Below are positions 25,059 through 32,468 of a stretch of 64,000 nucleotides of DNA, piece by piece; positions within the stretch are counted from its first letter, which is position 1, and the number at the start of each line of letters is the position of its first letter. Source of the DNA: Jiangella anatolica (GTDB lineage Bacteria > Actinomycetota > Actinomycetes > Jiangellales > Jiangellaceae). Where the stretch lies: the NCBI RefSeq assembly GCF_003236295.1, contig NZ_POTW01000029.1:1-64000 (forward strand), in the 5' to 3' direction. A program made the position numbers and the translations under genes. Under the pieces are notes generated by a model. That model worked only from the letters and a program-made list of their open reading frames with translations, ran no database searches and had not been told where the DNA came from.

Positions 25059-27053
25059 GTGGGGCCCGTGAGCGCCGAGCCGCCGTTCCCGCCGCCGGGG
25101 TTCCGGCGGTTCTGGGCCGGCGAGGCGGTCTCGGGGCTCGGCAGCTACGTCACCCTGCTCGCGCTGCAGACGCTGGTGGTGCTGGATCTCGAGGGCGGCG
25201 CCACCGAGGTGGGCTGGGTGAGCTCGGCCCGGTGGCTGCCCTACCTCCTGTTCGGGCTGGCGGTGGGCGCGCTCGTCGACCGGGTCCGGCGGCGGCCGGT
25301 CATGATCGCCAGCGACCTGACCCGCGCCGCCCTGCTGCTGGCGATCCCGGCCGCCTGGGCCGCCGATCTGCTGACCTTCCCACTGCTCGTGGCCATCGTG
25401 GCGTGCTTCGGCGCCGCCTCGCTGGTGAACGACGCCGCCTCGATGGCGTTCCTGCCCCGGCTGGTGCCGCGCGCGCACCTGCAGCGGGCGCACGCCCGCA
25501 TCGACGGCGCCGACGCGGTGGCCCAGACGGCCGGACCCGCGCTCGGCGGCCTGCTGGTCCGGTGGGTGGGCGCCCCGCTGGCGATCCTCGCCGACGCGGT
25601 CAGCTATGTGTTCGCCGCGGTCATGGTCGCGACGACCCGGATGGACGAGCCCCGCGTACGCACCGGCGGACCGGCGCCGAGTCTGCGCCGGGAGATCGCC
25701 GAGGGGGTGCGCTGGGTGTACGGCGCGTCCGGGCTGGCGCGGCTGGCCGTCGCGACCCACGTGTGGTTCGCCGGGAACGCCGTCGTGTCCGTCGCGATCC
25801 CGGTCTGGGCGCTGCGCGAGCTCGGGCTGTCCCCCGCGGTCCTCGGCCTCACCACCGCCGCGGCCGGCGTCGGCGCCCTGCTCGGTGCGGTGGTGACCAC
25901 GGCCGTCAGCCGCCGGATCGGCACCGGCGGGGCGATCATCGCCGCACACGCCGTCAGCATGGTCGCCGTCATCGTGGCGGCGTCGGCGGGGGCAGGCCCG
26001 GCGGCGGTGCTGCTCGGCGCCGGCCAGGCGCTGCACGGCTTCGCGATGGGGCTCAGCAACTCGCACGAGATGGCCTACCGCCAGGCGCTCAGCCCGGACA
26101 CCCTGCAGGCGCGCACGAACACGACCATGCGGTCCTTCAACCGGGCCGTGATCGTGGTGGTCTCGCCCCTCGCTGGGATGCTCGCCGACCGGCTCGGGCC
26201 CGCGCCCGCGCTGGTGCTGGCGGCGGCGATCTTCGCCGCCGTCGTGCTGATGCTGCTCGTGTCGCCGTTCCGCCACGTCCGGCTCACCGGTTGGCAACGC
26301 TTGCTCGGAGACGAATACTCGAAGTCGAGTATTCGTTGTCGAGCAGCTGTCGAAGGAGGCGTCGTGGCCGCGACCCGTCCGTCCAACCCACTGGCACTGG
26401 CCGTGCTCGTGCTGCTGTGGGAGCGGCCGATGCACCCCTACGAGATGTCGAGCACCCTGCGCGAGCGGCGCAAGGAGGACAGCATCAAGCTCAACTACGG
26501 CTCGCTGTACTCCGTCGTCGACTCGCTGCAGAAGCGCGGCCTGGTCGAGGCGACCGAGACCGTCCGCGAGGGCCGCCGGCCGGAGCGGACCGTCTACGCC
26601 ATCACCGACGCCGGCGGGCGGGTCATGGTCGACTGGCTGGTCGAGCTGCTCAGCACGCCGAAGAAGGAGTTCACCCAGTTCGAGGCGGCTCTGACGCTGG
26701 CCGCTGCGCTGCCGCCGGAGCAGGTGACCGAGCTGCTCTCGCAGCGGCTGCGCAACCTGCACTTCCGGCAGAAGGCGGTCGAAGCGATGTTCGCCGAGGC
26801 GGCCACGGTCAAGCTGCCGCGGCTGTTCATGATCGAGGCCGAGTTCTCCGCCGCGCTGCTGAGCGCCGAGACCACGTTCGTGGAGCAACTGCTGGCCGAT
26901 CTGCGCGACGGGTCGATCGGCGGGTTCGCCATGTGGCAGCGCGTGCACGAGCTGCGCCGCTCCGGGCTCCCGCCGGAGGAGATCGAGGCGAAGATCAACG
27001 CGGAGTTCGCCGACGAGCTGACCTTCGTGACCCACTACGAGAAACACGACTGA
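25059..27053 (+). CDS. MFS transporter reading in frame into a PadR regulator (possible fusion)
   Basis: One open frame of 664 codons with no stop between two domains. Residues 1–415 form a 12-segment major facilitator of the drug-exporter type (FRRFWAGEAVSGLGSYVTLLAL; DRVRRRPVMIASDLTRAALL). Residues from about 436 form a complete PadR regulator with a C-terminal helical domain. The joint (about 416–435) is not a typical linker: its DNA is a perfect palindrome, a promoter-like stretch and a ribosome site for PadR. Either a transporter–regulator fusion is made, or the transporter has lost its stop and PadR starts separately at 26364. The start is GTG 25059 or 25068. Confidence 0.8.
   Translation: MGPVSAEPPFPPPGFRRFWAGEAVSGLGSYVTLLALQTLVVLDLEGGATEVGWVSSARWLPYLLFGLAVGALVDRVRRRPVMIASDLTRAALLLAIPAAWAADLLTFPLLVAIVACFGAASLVNDAASMAFLPRLVPRAHLQRAHARIDGADAVAQTAGPALGGLLVRWVGAPLAILADAVSYVFAAVMVATTRMDEPRVRTGGPAPSLRREIAEGVRWVYGASGLARLAVATHVWFAGNAVVSVAIPVWALRELGLSPAVLGLTTAAAGVGALLGAVVTTAVSRRIGTGGAIIAAHAVSMVAVIVAASAGAGPAAVLLGAGQALHGFAMGLSNSHEMAYRQALSPDTLQARTNTTMRSFNRAVIVVVSPLAGMLADRLGPAPALVLAAAIFAAVVLMLLVSPFRHVRLTGWQRLLGDEYSKSSIRCRAAVEGGVVAATRPSNPLALAVLVLLWERPMHPYEMSSTLRERRKEDSIKLNYGSLYSVVDSLQKRGLVEATETVREGRRPERTVYAITDAGGRVMVDWLVELLSTPKKEFTQFEAALTLAAALPPEQVTELLSQRLRNLHFRQKAVEAMFAEAATVKLPRLFMIEAEFSAALLSAETTFVEQLLADLRDGSIGGFAMWQRVHELRRSGLPPEEIEAKINAEFADELTFVTHYEKHD
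26311..26336. promoter_or_regulatory. Palindromic operator at the MFS–PadR junction
   Basis: The left arm ACGAATACTCGA (26311–26322) is repeated perfectly inverted at 26325–26336 with two bases between. TTGGCA (26291–26296) and AATACT (26314–26319) are 17 bases apart and would put the −10 inside the left arm, so a PadR dimer bound here would block PadR and drrAB transcription. Confidence 0.75.
26364..27053 (+). CDS. PadR family transcriptional regulator (internal start)
   Basis: 229 residues if begun at GTG 26364, which has AAGGAGG at 26353–26359. The wHTH is NPLALAVLVLLWERPMHPYEMSSTLRERRKEDSIKLNYGSLYSVVDSLQKRGLVEA, with the beta-wing EGRRPERTVYAITDAGG and a helical dimerisation domain after it. 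PadR proteins of this type repress neighbouring multidrug exporters and release DNA on drug binding. DrrAB-type genes follow 160 bases downstream. The region encodes the C-terminal part of the longer frame above. Confidence 0.8.
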   Translation: MAATRPSNPLALAVLVLLWERPMHPYEMSSTLRERRKEDSIKLNYGSLYSVVDSLQKRGLVEATETVREGRRPERTVYAITDAGGRVMVDWLVELLSTPKKEFTQFEAALTLAAALPPEQVTELLSQRLRNLHFRQKAVEAMFAEAATVKLPRLFMIEAEFSAALLSAETTFVEQLLADLRDGSIGGFAMWQRVHELRRSGLPPEEIEAKINAEFADELTFVTHYEKHD

Positions 27054-27059
27054 CGACAC

Positions 27060-27099
27060 GGCTCCCGGCCACGGTGCTGCAACACCACGACCGGGAGCC
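27060..27099 (+). terminator. Hairpin between padR and drrA-like gene
   Basis: GGCTCCCGG (27060–27068) pairs with CCGGGAGCC (27091–27099), with an inner GGTG/CACC stem. No T-run. A second pair GGAGCCG/CGGCTCC (27112 and 27181) brackets the region before the drrA-like ribosome site. Confidence 0.5.
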
Positions 27100-27212
27100 C
27101 ATCGCAAACCAGGAGCCGGAGACTCACCACAAGGATCGCCCCGATCCCAGGTCCTGCATCACCAAGGATACGGGCGGCGCCGGCTCCTTCCCATCGGAAG
27201 GAGATCCACACC

Positions 27213-28208
27213 ATGCAGCACGCCATCGAGGCCGAGGGTCTGGTCAAGACCTACGGCAAGGGGACGAAGGCGGTCCGGGCGCTGTCCGGCGTCGGCTTCG
27301 CCGTCCCACGCGGCACCGTGTTCGGCCTGCTCGGGCCGAACGGGGCCGGCAAGTCGACCACCACCAAGATCCTCACCACGCTCTCCACGCCGGACAGCGG
27401 CACCGCCGTCGTCGCCGGGCTGGACGTGAGCCGGGAGCCGGGCCGGGTGCGGCACGCGATCGGCTACGTGCCGCAGAAGCCGTGCTTCGACCCGACCGCG
27501 ACCGGGCGGGAGAACCTGACCCTGCAGGGCCACGTCTATGGGCTGTCCCGCTCCGACATCCGCGCCCGCGGCGACCAGCTGCTGGAGCGGTTCGGGCTGG
27601 CCGACGCCGCGGACCGCGTCACGAAGACGTGGTCCGGCGGCATGCAGCGCAAGCTCGACGTCGCGCTGGCGCTCATGCACCGGCCGCGCGTCCTGTTCCT
27701 CGACGAGCCGACCACCGGCCTGGACCCGGAGGCCCGCGCGGACATGTGGGCGGAGATCTCCGGCGTCACCGAGGCCGACGGCGTCACCGTGCTGCTCACC
27801 ACCCACTACCTGGAGGAGGCCGATCAGCTGGCCGACCGCCTGGTCATCATCGACCGCGGCCAGGTCGTCGCCGAGGGCACGCCGGAGGAGCTCAAGGGCG
27901 GCCTGGACGGCGACACCGTCCAGGTAGAGCTGGCCGACGCGGGGCAGCAGGAGGCGGCCCGGCGAGCCGTCGCCTCGGTACGCGGCACCGGTGAGATCAG
28001 CGCCGACGGCGCCCGGCTGCACGCCCGCGTCGGCAACGGCGCGGCGACGCTGCCCGGCCTGCTGGCCGCGCTGGAGGACGCCGCGATCCCGCTGGCGTCG
28101 GTGACGGTCGCCCGGCCGTCGCTGGACGACGTGTACCTGCGCCATGCCGGCCGGTCCTTCCACAGCGCCGACCGCGCCGGTCGCGCCGGGACGGAGGTGG
28201 CGGCATGA
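27213..28208 (+). CDS. Daunorubicin-resistance-type ABC transporter ATP-binding protein (DrrA-like)
   Basis: 331-residue ATPase of a DrrAB-type drug exporter. Walker A GPNGAGKST (41–49), the DrrA-typical VPQKPCFDPTATGRENLTLQG after it, signature WSGGMQRKLDVAL (about 140–152), Walker B RVLFLDEPTTGLDPEAR and switch His in LLTTHYLEEADQLADR. A C-terminal extension with GTPEELKGGLDGD and SLDDVYLRHAGR is the usual DrrA tail needed for coupling to DrrB. GGAAGGAG precedes the ATG. It overlaps the permease start as ATGA. PadR upstream is the likely regulator. Confidence 0.93.
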   Translation: MQHAIEAEGLVKTYGKGTKAVRALSGVGFAVPRGTVFGLLGPNGAGKSTTTKILTTLSTPDSGTAVVAGLDVSREPGRVRHAIGYVPQKPCFDPTATGRENLTLQGHVYGLSRSDIRARGDQLLERFGLADAADRVTKTWSGGMQRKLDVALALMHRPRVLFLDEPTTGLDPEARADMWAEISGVTEADGVTVLLTTHYLEEADQLADRLVIIDRGQVVAEGTPEELKGGLDGDTVQVELADAGQQEAARRAVASVRGTGEISADGARLHARVGNGAATLPGLLAALEDAAIPLASVTVARPSLDDVYLRHAGRSFHSADRAGRAGTEVAA

Positions 28209-29029
28209 GCGCGACGACCCTCGCACCGGTGGCGCCGGCGGCCGAGTCGCGCCGGTTCACGTCGCTGCGGCACGCCGGCTACCTCACCGGACGCTCGCTG
28301 CGGATCCTGCGCCGCGAGCCGGTGTACCTGGCGTTCACACTGATCCAGCCGATGGTGTGGCTGCTGCTGTTCGGCGCGCTGTTCGAGCGCGTCGCCGAGC
28401 TGCCCGGCTTCGGCTCGACGTCCTACCTGGAGTACCTCACCCCCGGCGTCGTCGTGATGACGGCGATGATGTCGGCCGGCTGGGCCGGCACCGGCTTCAT
28501 CGACGACATGAACCGCGGCGTGATGGACCGCAACCTCACCTCGCCGGTGAGCCGCGGCGCGCTGATCACCGGCGCGCTCACGTACCAGGCGGTGGTGACG
28601 GTCGTGCAGTCGCTGATCGTGTTCGGTGTCGGCGTGGCGGCCGGCGCGCGCTACGACGGCGGCGTGACCGGCGTGCTCGTGGTGCTGCTGTGCGCCGTGC
28701 TGCTCGCGGTGATCTTCGCGGCGCTGTCCTGCGCGGTGGCGCTGATGCTGCGCTCGCAGGAGTCGCTGATCGGGGTGTCACAGTTCCTGACGCTGCCGCT
28801 GGCGTTCACGTCGACGGTGATGATGGCGCCGGCGCTGCTGCCGGACTGGGTCGGCACGATCGCCCGCTACAACCCGGTCGACTGGGCAGCACGGGCCAGC
28901 CGCGAGGCGCTGCTGGGCCACCCGGACTGGTCGGCCGTCCTCGGCCGGGCCGGGCTGCTGTTCGCGCTGATGCTGGTCATGGCCTGGCTGGCCACCCGGG
29001 CGTTCCGCGCCTACCAGCGGTCGGTGTGA
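28205..29029 (+). CDS. ABC-2 type drug exporter permease (DrrB-like)
   Basis: Membrane partner of the DrrA-like ATPase, 274 residues with six hydrophobic segments. Family marks are SLRILRREPVYLAFTLIQPMVWLLLFGALFERV, YLEYLTPGVVVMTAMMSAGWAGTGFIDDMNRGVMDRNLTSPVSRGALI, and the end PVDWAARASREALLG followed by a last membrane helix. The pair would export hydrophobic drugs or an endogenous compound; no biosynthetic cluster lies beside it. Confidence 0.93.
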   Translation: MSATTLAPVAPAAESRRFTSLRHAGYLTGRSLRILRREPVYLAFTLIQPMVWLLLFGALFERVAELPGFGSTSYLEYLTPGVVVMTAMMSAGWAGTGFIDDMNRGVMDRNLTSPVSRGALITGALTYQAVVTVVQSLIVFGVGVAAGARYDGGVTGVLVVLLCAVLLAVIFAALSCAVALMLRSQESLIGVSQFLTLPLAFTSTVMMAPALLPDWVGTIARYNPVDWAARASREALLGHPDWSAVLGRAGLLFALMLVMAWLATRAFRAYQRSV

Positions 29030-29042
29030 CGGGAGAAGTTGA

Positions 29043-29111
29043 AGGTTGCGACCCCGGCCTCCGCAGCGAACCGGGGCCGCAACCTGCACCCGACGTCATC
29101 GATACGTCGGG
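29043..29111. terminator. Double bidirectional terminator
   Basis: Two hairpins in tandem between convergent genes: AGGTTGCG-A-CCCCGG pairs with CCGGGG-C-CGCAACCT (29043–29085), and CCCGACGT pairs with ACGTCGGG (29089–29111). Confidence 0.8.
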
Positions 29112-29123
29112 CGTTCTGGGGCC

Positions 29124-29900
29124 CTAACGGTCTGGACCGTTGGGGCGATCTGCGGAGTTGCCGTTACCGTTGCCGTTCCCGGCGCCGCCGTTGCCGTCGC
29201 CGAGCCCGTTCCCGGAATTGCCGTTGCCGTTGTTCCCCTGGCCGGAGTTGTCCGGCGCCGGCGCCTCGGGCCTCGGTGTCTCCGGCCGGTCCGGATTGCC
29301 CGGCGTCTCCGGCCGGCCCGGCGGCGGGGTCTCCGGCTTGTCCGGGTTGCCCGGAGTCTCGGGCTTACCGGGAGGGGTCTCCGGCTTACCGGGTGGCGTC
29401 GTCACCGGCGGGCCGGGGTCTGCGGGGGTGTGCGACTCGCCGGGCCCCGTGGAGGCGGTGCGGCCGCGGTCGGGCTCGGTGTCGCGGATGTCGACGACGT
29501 CGGGCTCGGGCTCGTCCTGGAAGCTGATCGGCGTCACCGTCTCGATCAGCGTCTCCATGCGCGCCTGCGCCGGGCCGGGCAGCGCGCCCGTGGCGGTGGC
29601 GGCGGTGAGGCCGGTGAAGAGGACGACCGCGCCGGTGACGACGCGGACCCGGGGGCTGACCCCGGAGAGCCAGGAGCGCAACCGGCGCCCGGCCGGCGCC
29701 GGGATCGGTGCGGGCGAGATGCCGGTGAAGTCACCGCTGGCCATGCGCTGGGCCAGCTCGGCCGACGGCCGCACCGGCTGCCGCGAGGCAGCCTTGATCG
29801 CCCCGACGGCGCCGGCCAGCGGCGCGAGTCCGGGCGTGACCGGGCGGCCGGTCAGCAGGGCCTCGACGGTGTCCTCGTCGAGCAGGTGAAGTGGAAGCAT
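29124..29900 (-). CDS. Putative membrane anti-sigma/partner protein with Pro- and Gly-Asn-rich tail
   Basis: 258 residues, not matched to a named family with certainty. The N-terminal 65 residues (with RPSAELAQRMASGDFTG) resemble the cytoplasmic part of proteins encoded behind ECF sigma factors. One membrane segment lies at about 85–106 (VVTGAVVLFTGLTAATATGA). The rest is low complexity: repeats of PGKPETP/GNPDKPETP/GRPETP, then a Gly-Asn-rich end. It starts 42 bases after the sigma gene stop, so an anti-sigma role is likely but inferred. The repeats make the tail prone to length variation. Confidence 0.7.
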   Translation of the reverse strand: MLPLHLLDEDTVEALLTGRPVTPGLAPLAGAVGAIKAASRQPVRPSAELAQRMASGDFTGISPAPIPAPAGRRLRSWLSGVSPRVRVVTGAVVLFTGLTAATATGALPGPAQARMETLIETVTPISFQDEPEPDVVDIRDTEPDRGRTASTGPGESHTPADPGPPVTTPPGKPETPPGKPETPGNPDKPETPPPGRPETPGNPDRPETPRPEAPAPDNSGQGNNGNGNSGNGLGDGNGGAGNGNGNGNSADRPNGPDR

Positions 29901-29942
29901 CTCGTCCCTGTCATCGCCGGCGCGACGTCCAGGGGTACGGGT

Positions 29943-30473
29943 TCACTCGACTTTTTTCCGCAACGCCGTCAGACCGCGCCGTTGCAGGGCCTTCACGGCG
30001 CCGACGGAGCGGCCCACGGTCTGGGCGACCTGCTCGACCGTCAGGTCGCCGACGATGCGCAGCAGCACCACCTCGCGCTGCTCCGCCGAGAGCGTCGCGC
30101 ACAGTTCGTACACCCGGCGCAGCCCCAGCGCGTCGAGCGCCTCGGCCTCGGCGTCGCCGCCCGGGCCGTCCAGCGTCGCCGGGTCGTCGGTGGGCTCGCT
30201 GGGCCGGCGCACGGCCCGCCGCCGCTCGTCGATCAGCCGGCGGTGCGCGATGGTGAACACCCAGGACCGGAACTGCGACTCCGTCCCCTCGAACGAGGGC
30301 AGCCCGGCGAACACGCCGAGGAAGACCTCGCTGGTCAGGTCGTCCGGCTCGGCCGAGCCCTGCAGACGCAGGTAGCCGGTGACGATCGGCGCGAGGTCGC
30401 CGTACAGGCGCTCGAAGGCCCACGGCGCGCCCGCGCGCGCCGCGTCGAGCACGACGTCGAACTCTTCCCCGAT
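29943..30473 (-). CDS. ECF-type RNA polymerase sigma factor
   Basis: About 170–176 residues. Region 2 reads ARAGAPWAFERLYGDLAPIVTGYLRLQGSAEPDDLTSEVFLGVFAGL and SQFRSWVFTIAHRRLIDERRR; region 4 reads LSAEQREVVLLRIVGDLTVEQVAQTVGRSVGAVKALQRRGLTALRK. The first ATG/GTG/TTG-type start is GTG 30452, but the frame continues seven codons upstream as IGEEFDV, the N-terminus expected for the family, to an ATC at 30473 with GGAGG nine bases before it. I mark the longer form and flag the start. The downstream membrane protein is the likely anti-sigma factor. Confidence 0.85.
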   Translation of the reverse strand: MGEEFDVVLDAARAGAPWAFERLYGDLAPIVTGYLRLQGSAEPDDLTSEVFLGVFAGLPSFEGTESQFRSWVFTIAHRRLIDERRRAVRRPSEPTDDPATLDGPGGDAEAEALDALGLRRVYELCATLSAEQREVVLLRIVGDLTVEQVAQTVGRSVGAVKALQRRGLTALRKKVE

Positions 30474-30592
30474 GACCGCTCGCCTCCCCCTGGCGCCTGC
30501 CTCACAGTGTGATCACCTCGCTGGCCAGAAGGTTACGGGCTGACGTCCGGCTTCCGGAACGTGTGTGGACAGCAGCCGCCAGAATGGTCCGG

Positions 30593-30994
30593 ATGGACAC
30601 CCACATCGTCGACCTGCGTACCGGCGCCGACCTGGTGACCGACGTGACCCGCGCCGTGCTCGAGTTCTGCCGCGGCCGCGGCGACGGCCTGTGCCACCTC
30701 TTCGTGCCGCACGCCACGGCCGGGCTGGCGCTGATCGAGACCGGCTCCGGCACCGAGCCCGACCTCGCCGACGCCGTCGACCGGCTGCTGCCGCGCGAGG
30801 ACGTCTACCGCCACCGTCACGGCAGCCTCGGCCACGGCCGCGACCACGTCCTGCCCGCCTTCATCGCGCCGTCGCTGACCCTGCCGGTGCTGGACGGCGC
30901 GCCGGCGCTGGGCACCTGGCAGAGCGTGTGCGTCGTCGACTCGAACGTCGACAACCGCGACCGGAAGCTGCGGTTGTCGTTCCTGCCGGGCTGA
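30593..30994 (+). CDS. YjbQ family (UPF0047) protein
   Basis: 133-residue protein, full length for the family. It has CHLFVPHATAGLALIETGSG (the conserved His–x–Thr–Ala–Gly and Glu), RDHVLPAFIAPSLTLPVLDG, GTWQSVCVVD and the ending DNRDRKLRLSFL. Relatives have weak thiamine-phosphate synthase activity and their true role is unclear. The start ATG 30593 or 30584 has no ribosome site; a leaderless transcript is plausible. It is divergent from the ECF sigma gene. Confidence 0.88.
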   Translation: MDTHIVDLRTGADLVTDVTRAVLEFCRGRGDGLCHLFVPHATAGLALIETGSGTEPDLADAVDRLLPREDVYRHRHGSLGHGRDHVLPAFIAPSLTLPVLDGAPALGTWQSVCVVDSNVDNRDRKLRLSFLPG

Positions 30995-30995
30995 C

Positions 30996-31190
30996 TCAGC
31001 CCTCGTCGTCCGGCTCGACCGGCTCGACCGGCTCGTCCGGCACCCGCAGGTCGCCGTCGGCGCCCATGACCTGCTCGGTCTCGTCGGCGTCGCCGTGCAC
31101 GCGCGTCTCGTCGTCGACGGAGTGGACGGCCATCGCGCGGTCGCGTTCTTCCTGGGTGGTGTGATGCACACCGTCGGGGTGCTCGCTCAT
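30996..31190 (-). CDS. Small acidic hypothetical protein
   Basis: 64 residues, very rich in Asp, Glu and His with Pro-Val-Glu repeats near the end (DEPVEPVEPDDEG). No recognised domain. GGAGG lies five bases before the ATG, which supports translation. It is convergent with the YjbQ gene, whose stop lies one base away. Confidence 0.6.
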   Translation of the reverse strand: MSEHPDGVHHTTQEERDRAMAVHSVDDETRVHGDADETEQVMGADGDLRVPDEPVEPVEPDDEG

Positions 31191-31207
31191 GACAGCCTCC
31201 AGACATG

Positions 31208-31240
31208 CCGAAGGACCCAGGCTACGCCCGGGTCCTTCGG
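31208..31240 (-). terminator. Terminator hairpin of the group 2 sigma gene
   Basis: A perfect 11-bp stem CCGAAGGACCC/GGGTCCTTCGG with an 11-base loop, 12 bases after the sigma gene stop. Confidence 0.75.
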
Positions 31241-31251
31241 TGTCGATCGGC

Positions 31252-32205
31252 TCAGCCGGCCCACTCCAGCAGCGGCTGGTGCCGCTTGGGGTCGCGCAGC
31301 TCGGCCAGCGCCAGCTTCTCCAGCTGACGCACCCGCTCCTTCGTCAGGCCGACCCGCTCGGCGACCTCCTGCAGCGTGTGCTGCTCGCCGTCCTCGAGCC
31401 CGAATCGCATGGAGACGATCAGGGCCTCGCGCGGGGCCAGCGTGCCGACCAGCTCACGGACCTGCTCGCCCAGCGCCTGGAACTCCACGACGTCGGTGGC
31501 GTGCGGCGTCTCGGTGTCCTCGATAAGGTCGCCGAGGCTCGCGCTGCCCTCGTCGCCGATCGGGGTGTCCAGGCTGACCGTGTCGCGCCGGATGCGGCGC
31601 AGCTCGATCACCCGGGCGGTCGTGAGGTCGATCTCCTCGGCCAGCTCGTCCGGCGTCGGGTCGCGGCCCAGGTCGACGGTGAGCTTGCGCTCGGCCCGGC
31701 CCAGCTTGGACAGCGTCTCCAGCACGTGCACCGGGAGCCGGATCGTGCGGGCCCGCTCGGCCTTGCCGCGCTCGATGGCCTGCCGGATCCACCACATCGC
31801 GTACGTCGAGAACTTGAACCCCTTCGCGTAGTCGAACTTCTCGACCGCGCGGATCAGGCCCAGGTTCCCCTCCTGCACGACGTCCAGGAACGGCAGCCCG
31901 CTGTTGCGGTAGTACTTGCGCGCCGCCGACACGACCAGCCGCAGGTTGGCCCGGATCATGTGATCCTTCGCCCGCTCGCCGTCGCGCACCAGCGCCTCCA
32001 GCTCGGCCCGCCGGTCGCCGTCGACCTCGGACTCCAGCAGCGACGCCGCGTAGACGCCCGCCTCGATCCGGCGGGCCAGCTCGACCTCCTCGGCCGCCGA
32101 GAGCAGCGGCGTCGAGCCGATCTGCTTCAGGTACTGGCCGACCAGGTCGTAGTCCTCGTCACGCACCCGGTTCGGGGCGCGGACCTGCTCCTCCACCATC
32201 GTCAT
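31252..32205 (-). CDS. Primary-like group 2 sigma factor (SigB/HrdB type)
   Basis: 317 residues, the size of mycobacterial SigB, lacking the long N-terminus of the essential SigA. Region 1.2 is [31 protein letters not shown]; region 2 includes [75 protein letters not shown]; region 4 ends [24 protein letters not shown]. It would recognise SigA-like promoters in stationary phase or stress. AGGAG lies eight to nine bases before the ATG at 32205. Confidence 0.94.
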   Translation of the reverse strand: MTMVEEQVRAPNRVRDEDYDLVGQYLKQIGSTPLLSAAEEVELARRIEAGVYAASLLESEVDGDRRAELEALVRDGERAKDHMIRANLRLVVSAARKYYRNSGLPFLDVVQEGNLGLIRAVEKFDYAKGFKFSTYAMWWIRQAIERGKAERARTIRLPVHVLETLSKLGRAERKLTVDLGRDPTPDELAEEIDLTTARVIELRRIRRDTVSLDTPIGDEGSASLGDLIEDTETPHATDVVEFQALGEQVRELVGTLAPREALIVSMRFGLEDGEQHTLQEVAERVGLTKERVRQLEKLALAELRDPKRHQPLLEWAG

Positions 32206-32459
32206 TCCCCGTTCTCCTTACTCATCGCGATGTCTTGGTGGCACCCCATGGCTCGCCCATGCCGGTCCGCGCGCGCTCGGGCGCGAACCGTCGATGGTGT
32301 GTGGTGGGTTGCCCTGCGGGAGTCCGCGGATCTCTCGATCCGGCTCCCGAAGCCCCGGGCCGTCAGGCGGTCTACCGGAGACTTCCGCTAAGTGGAACGT
32401 CCTGGTACGACCCGCTATTCCGGCGGCGTGCTTGTCGGCCGGGCACTACCCCGGCGACG
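32206..32459. other. Divergent intergenic region
   Basis: Separates the group 2 sigma gene from the LigD-like gene. I see no gene and no confident promoter in it; the sigma ribosome site is at its left edge. Confidence 0.5.
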
Positions 32460-32468
32460 ATGGAACGG

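Noticed and set aside
24828-27107. Open frame of about 759 codons antisense to the MFS–PadR gene
   Set aside because: The composition is that of an antisense shadow (His, Gln, Arg-rich) and it has no recognisable motif or ribosome site.
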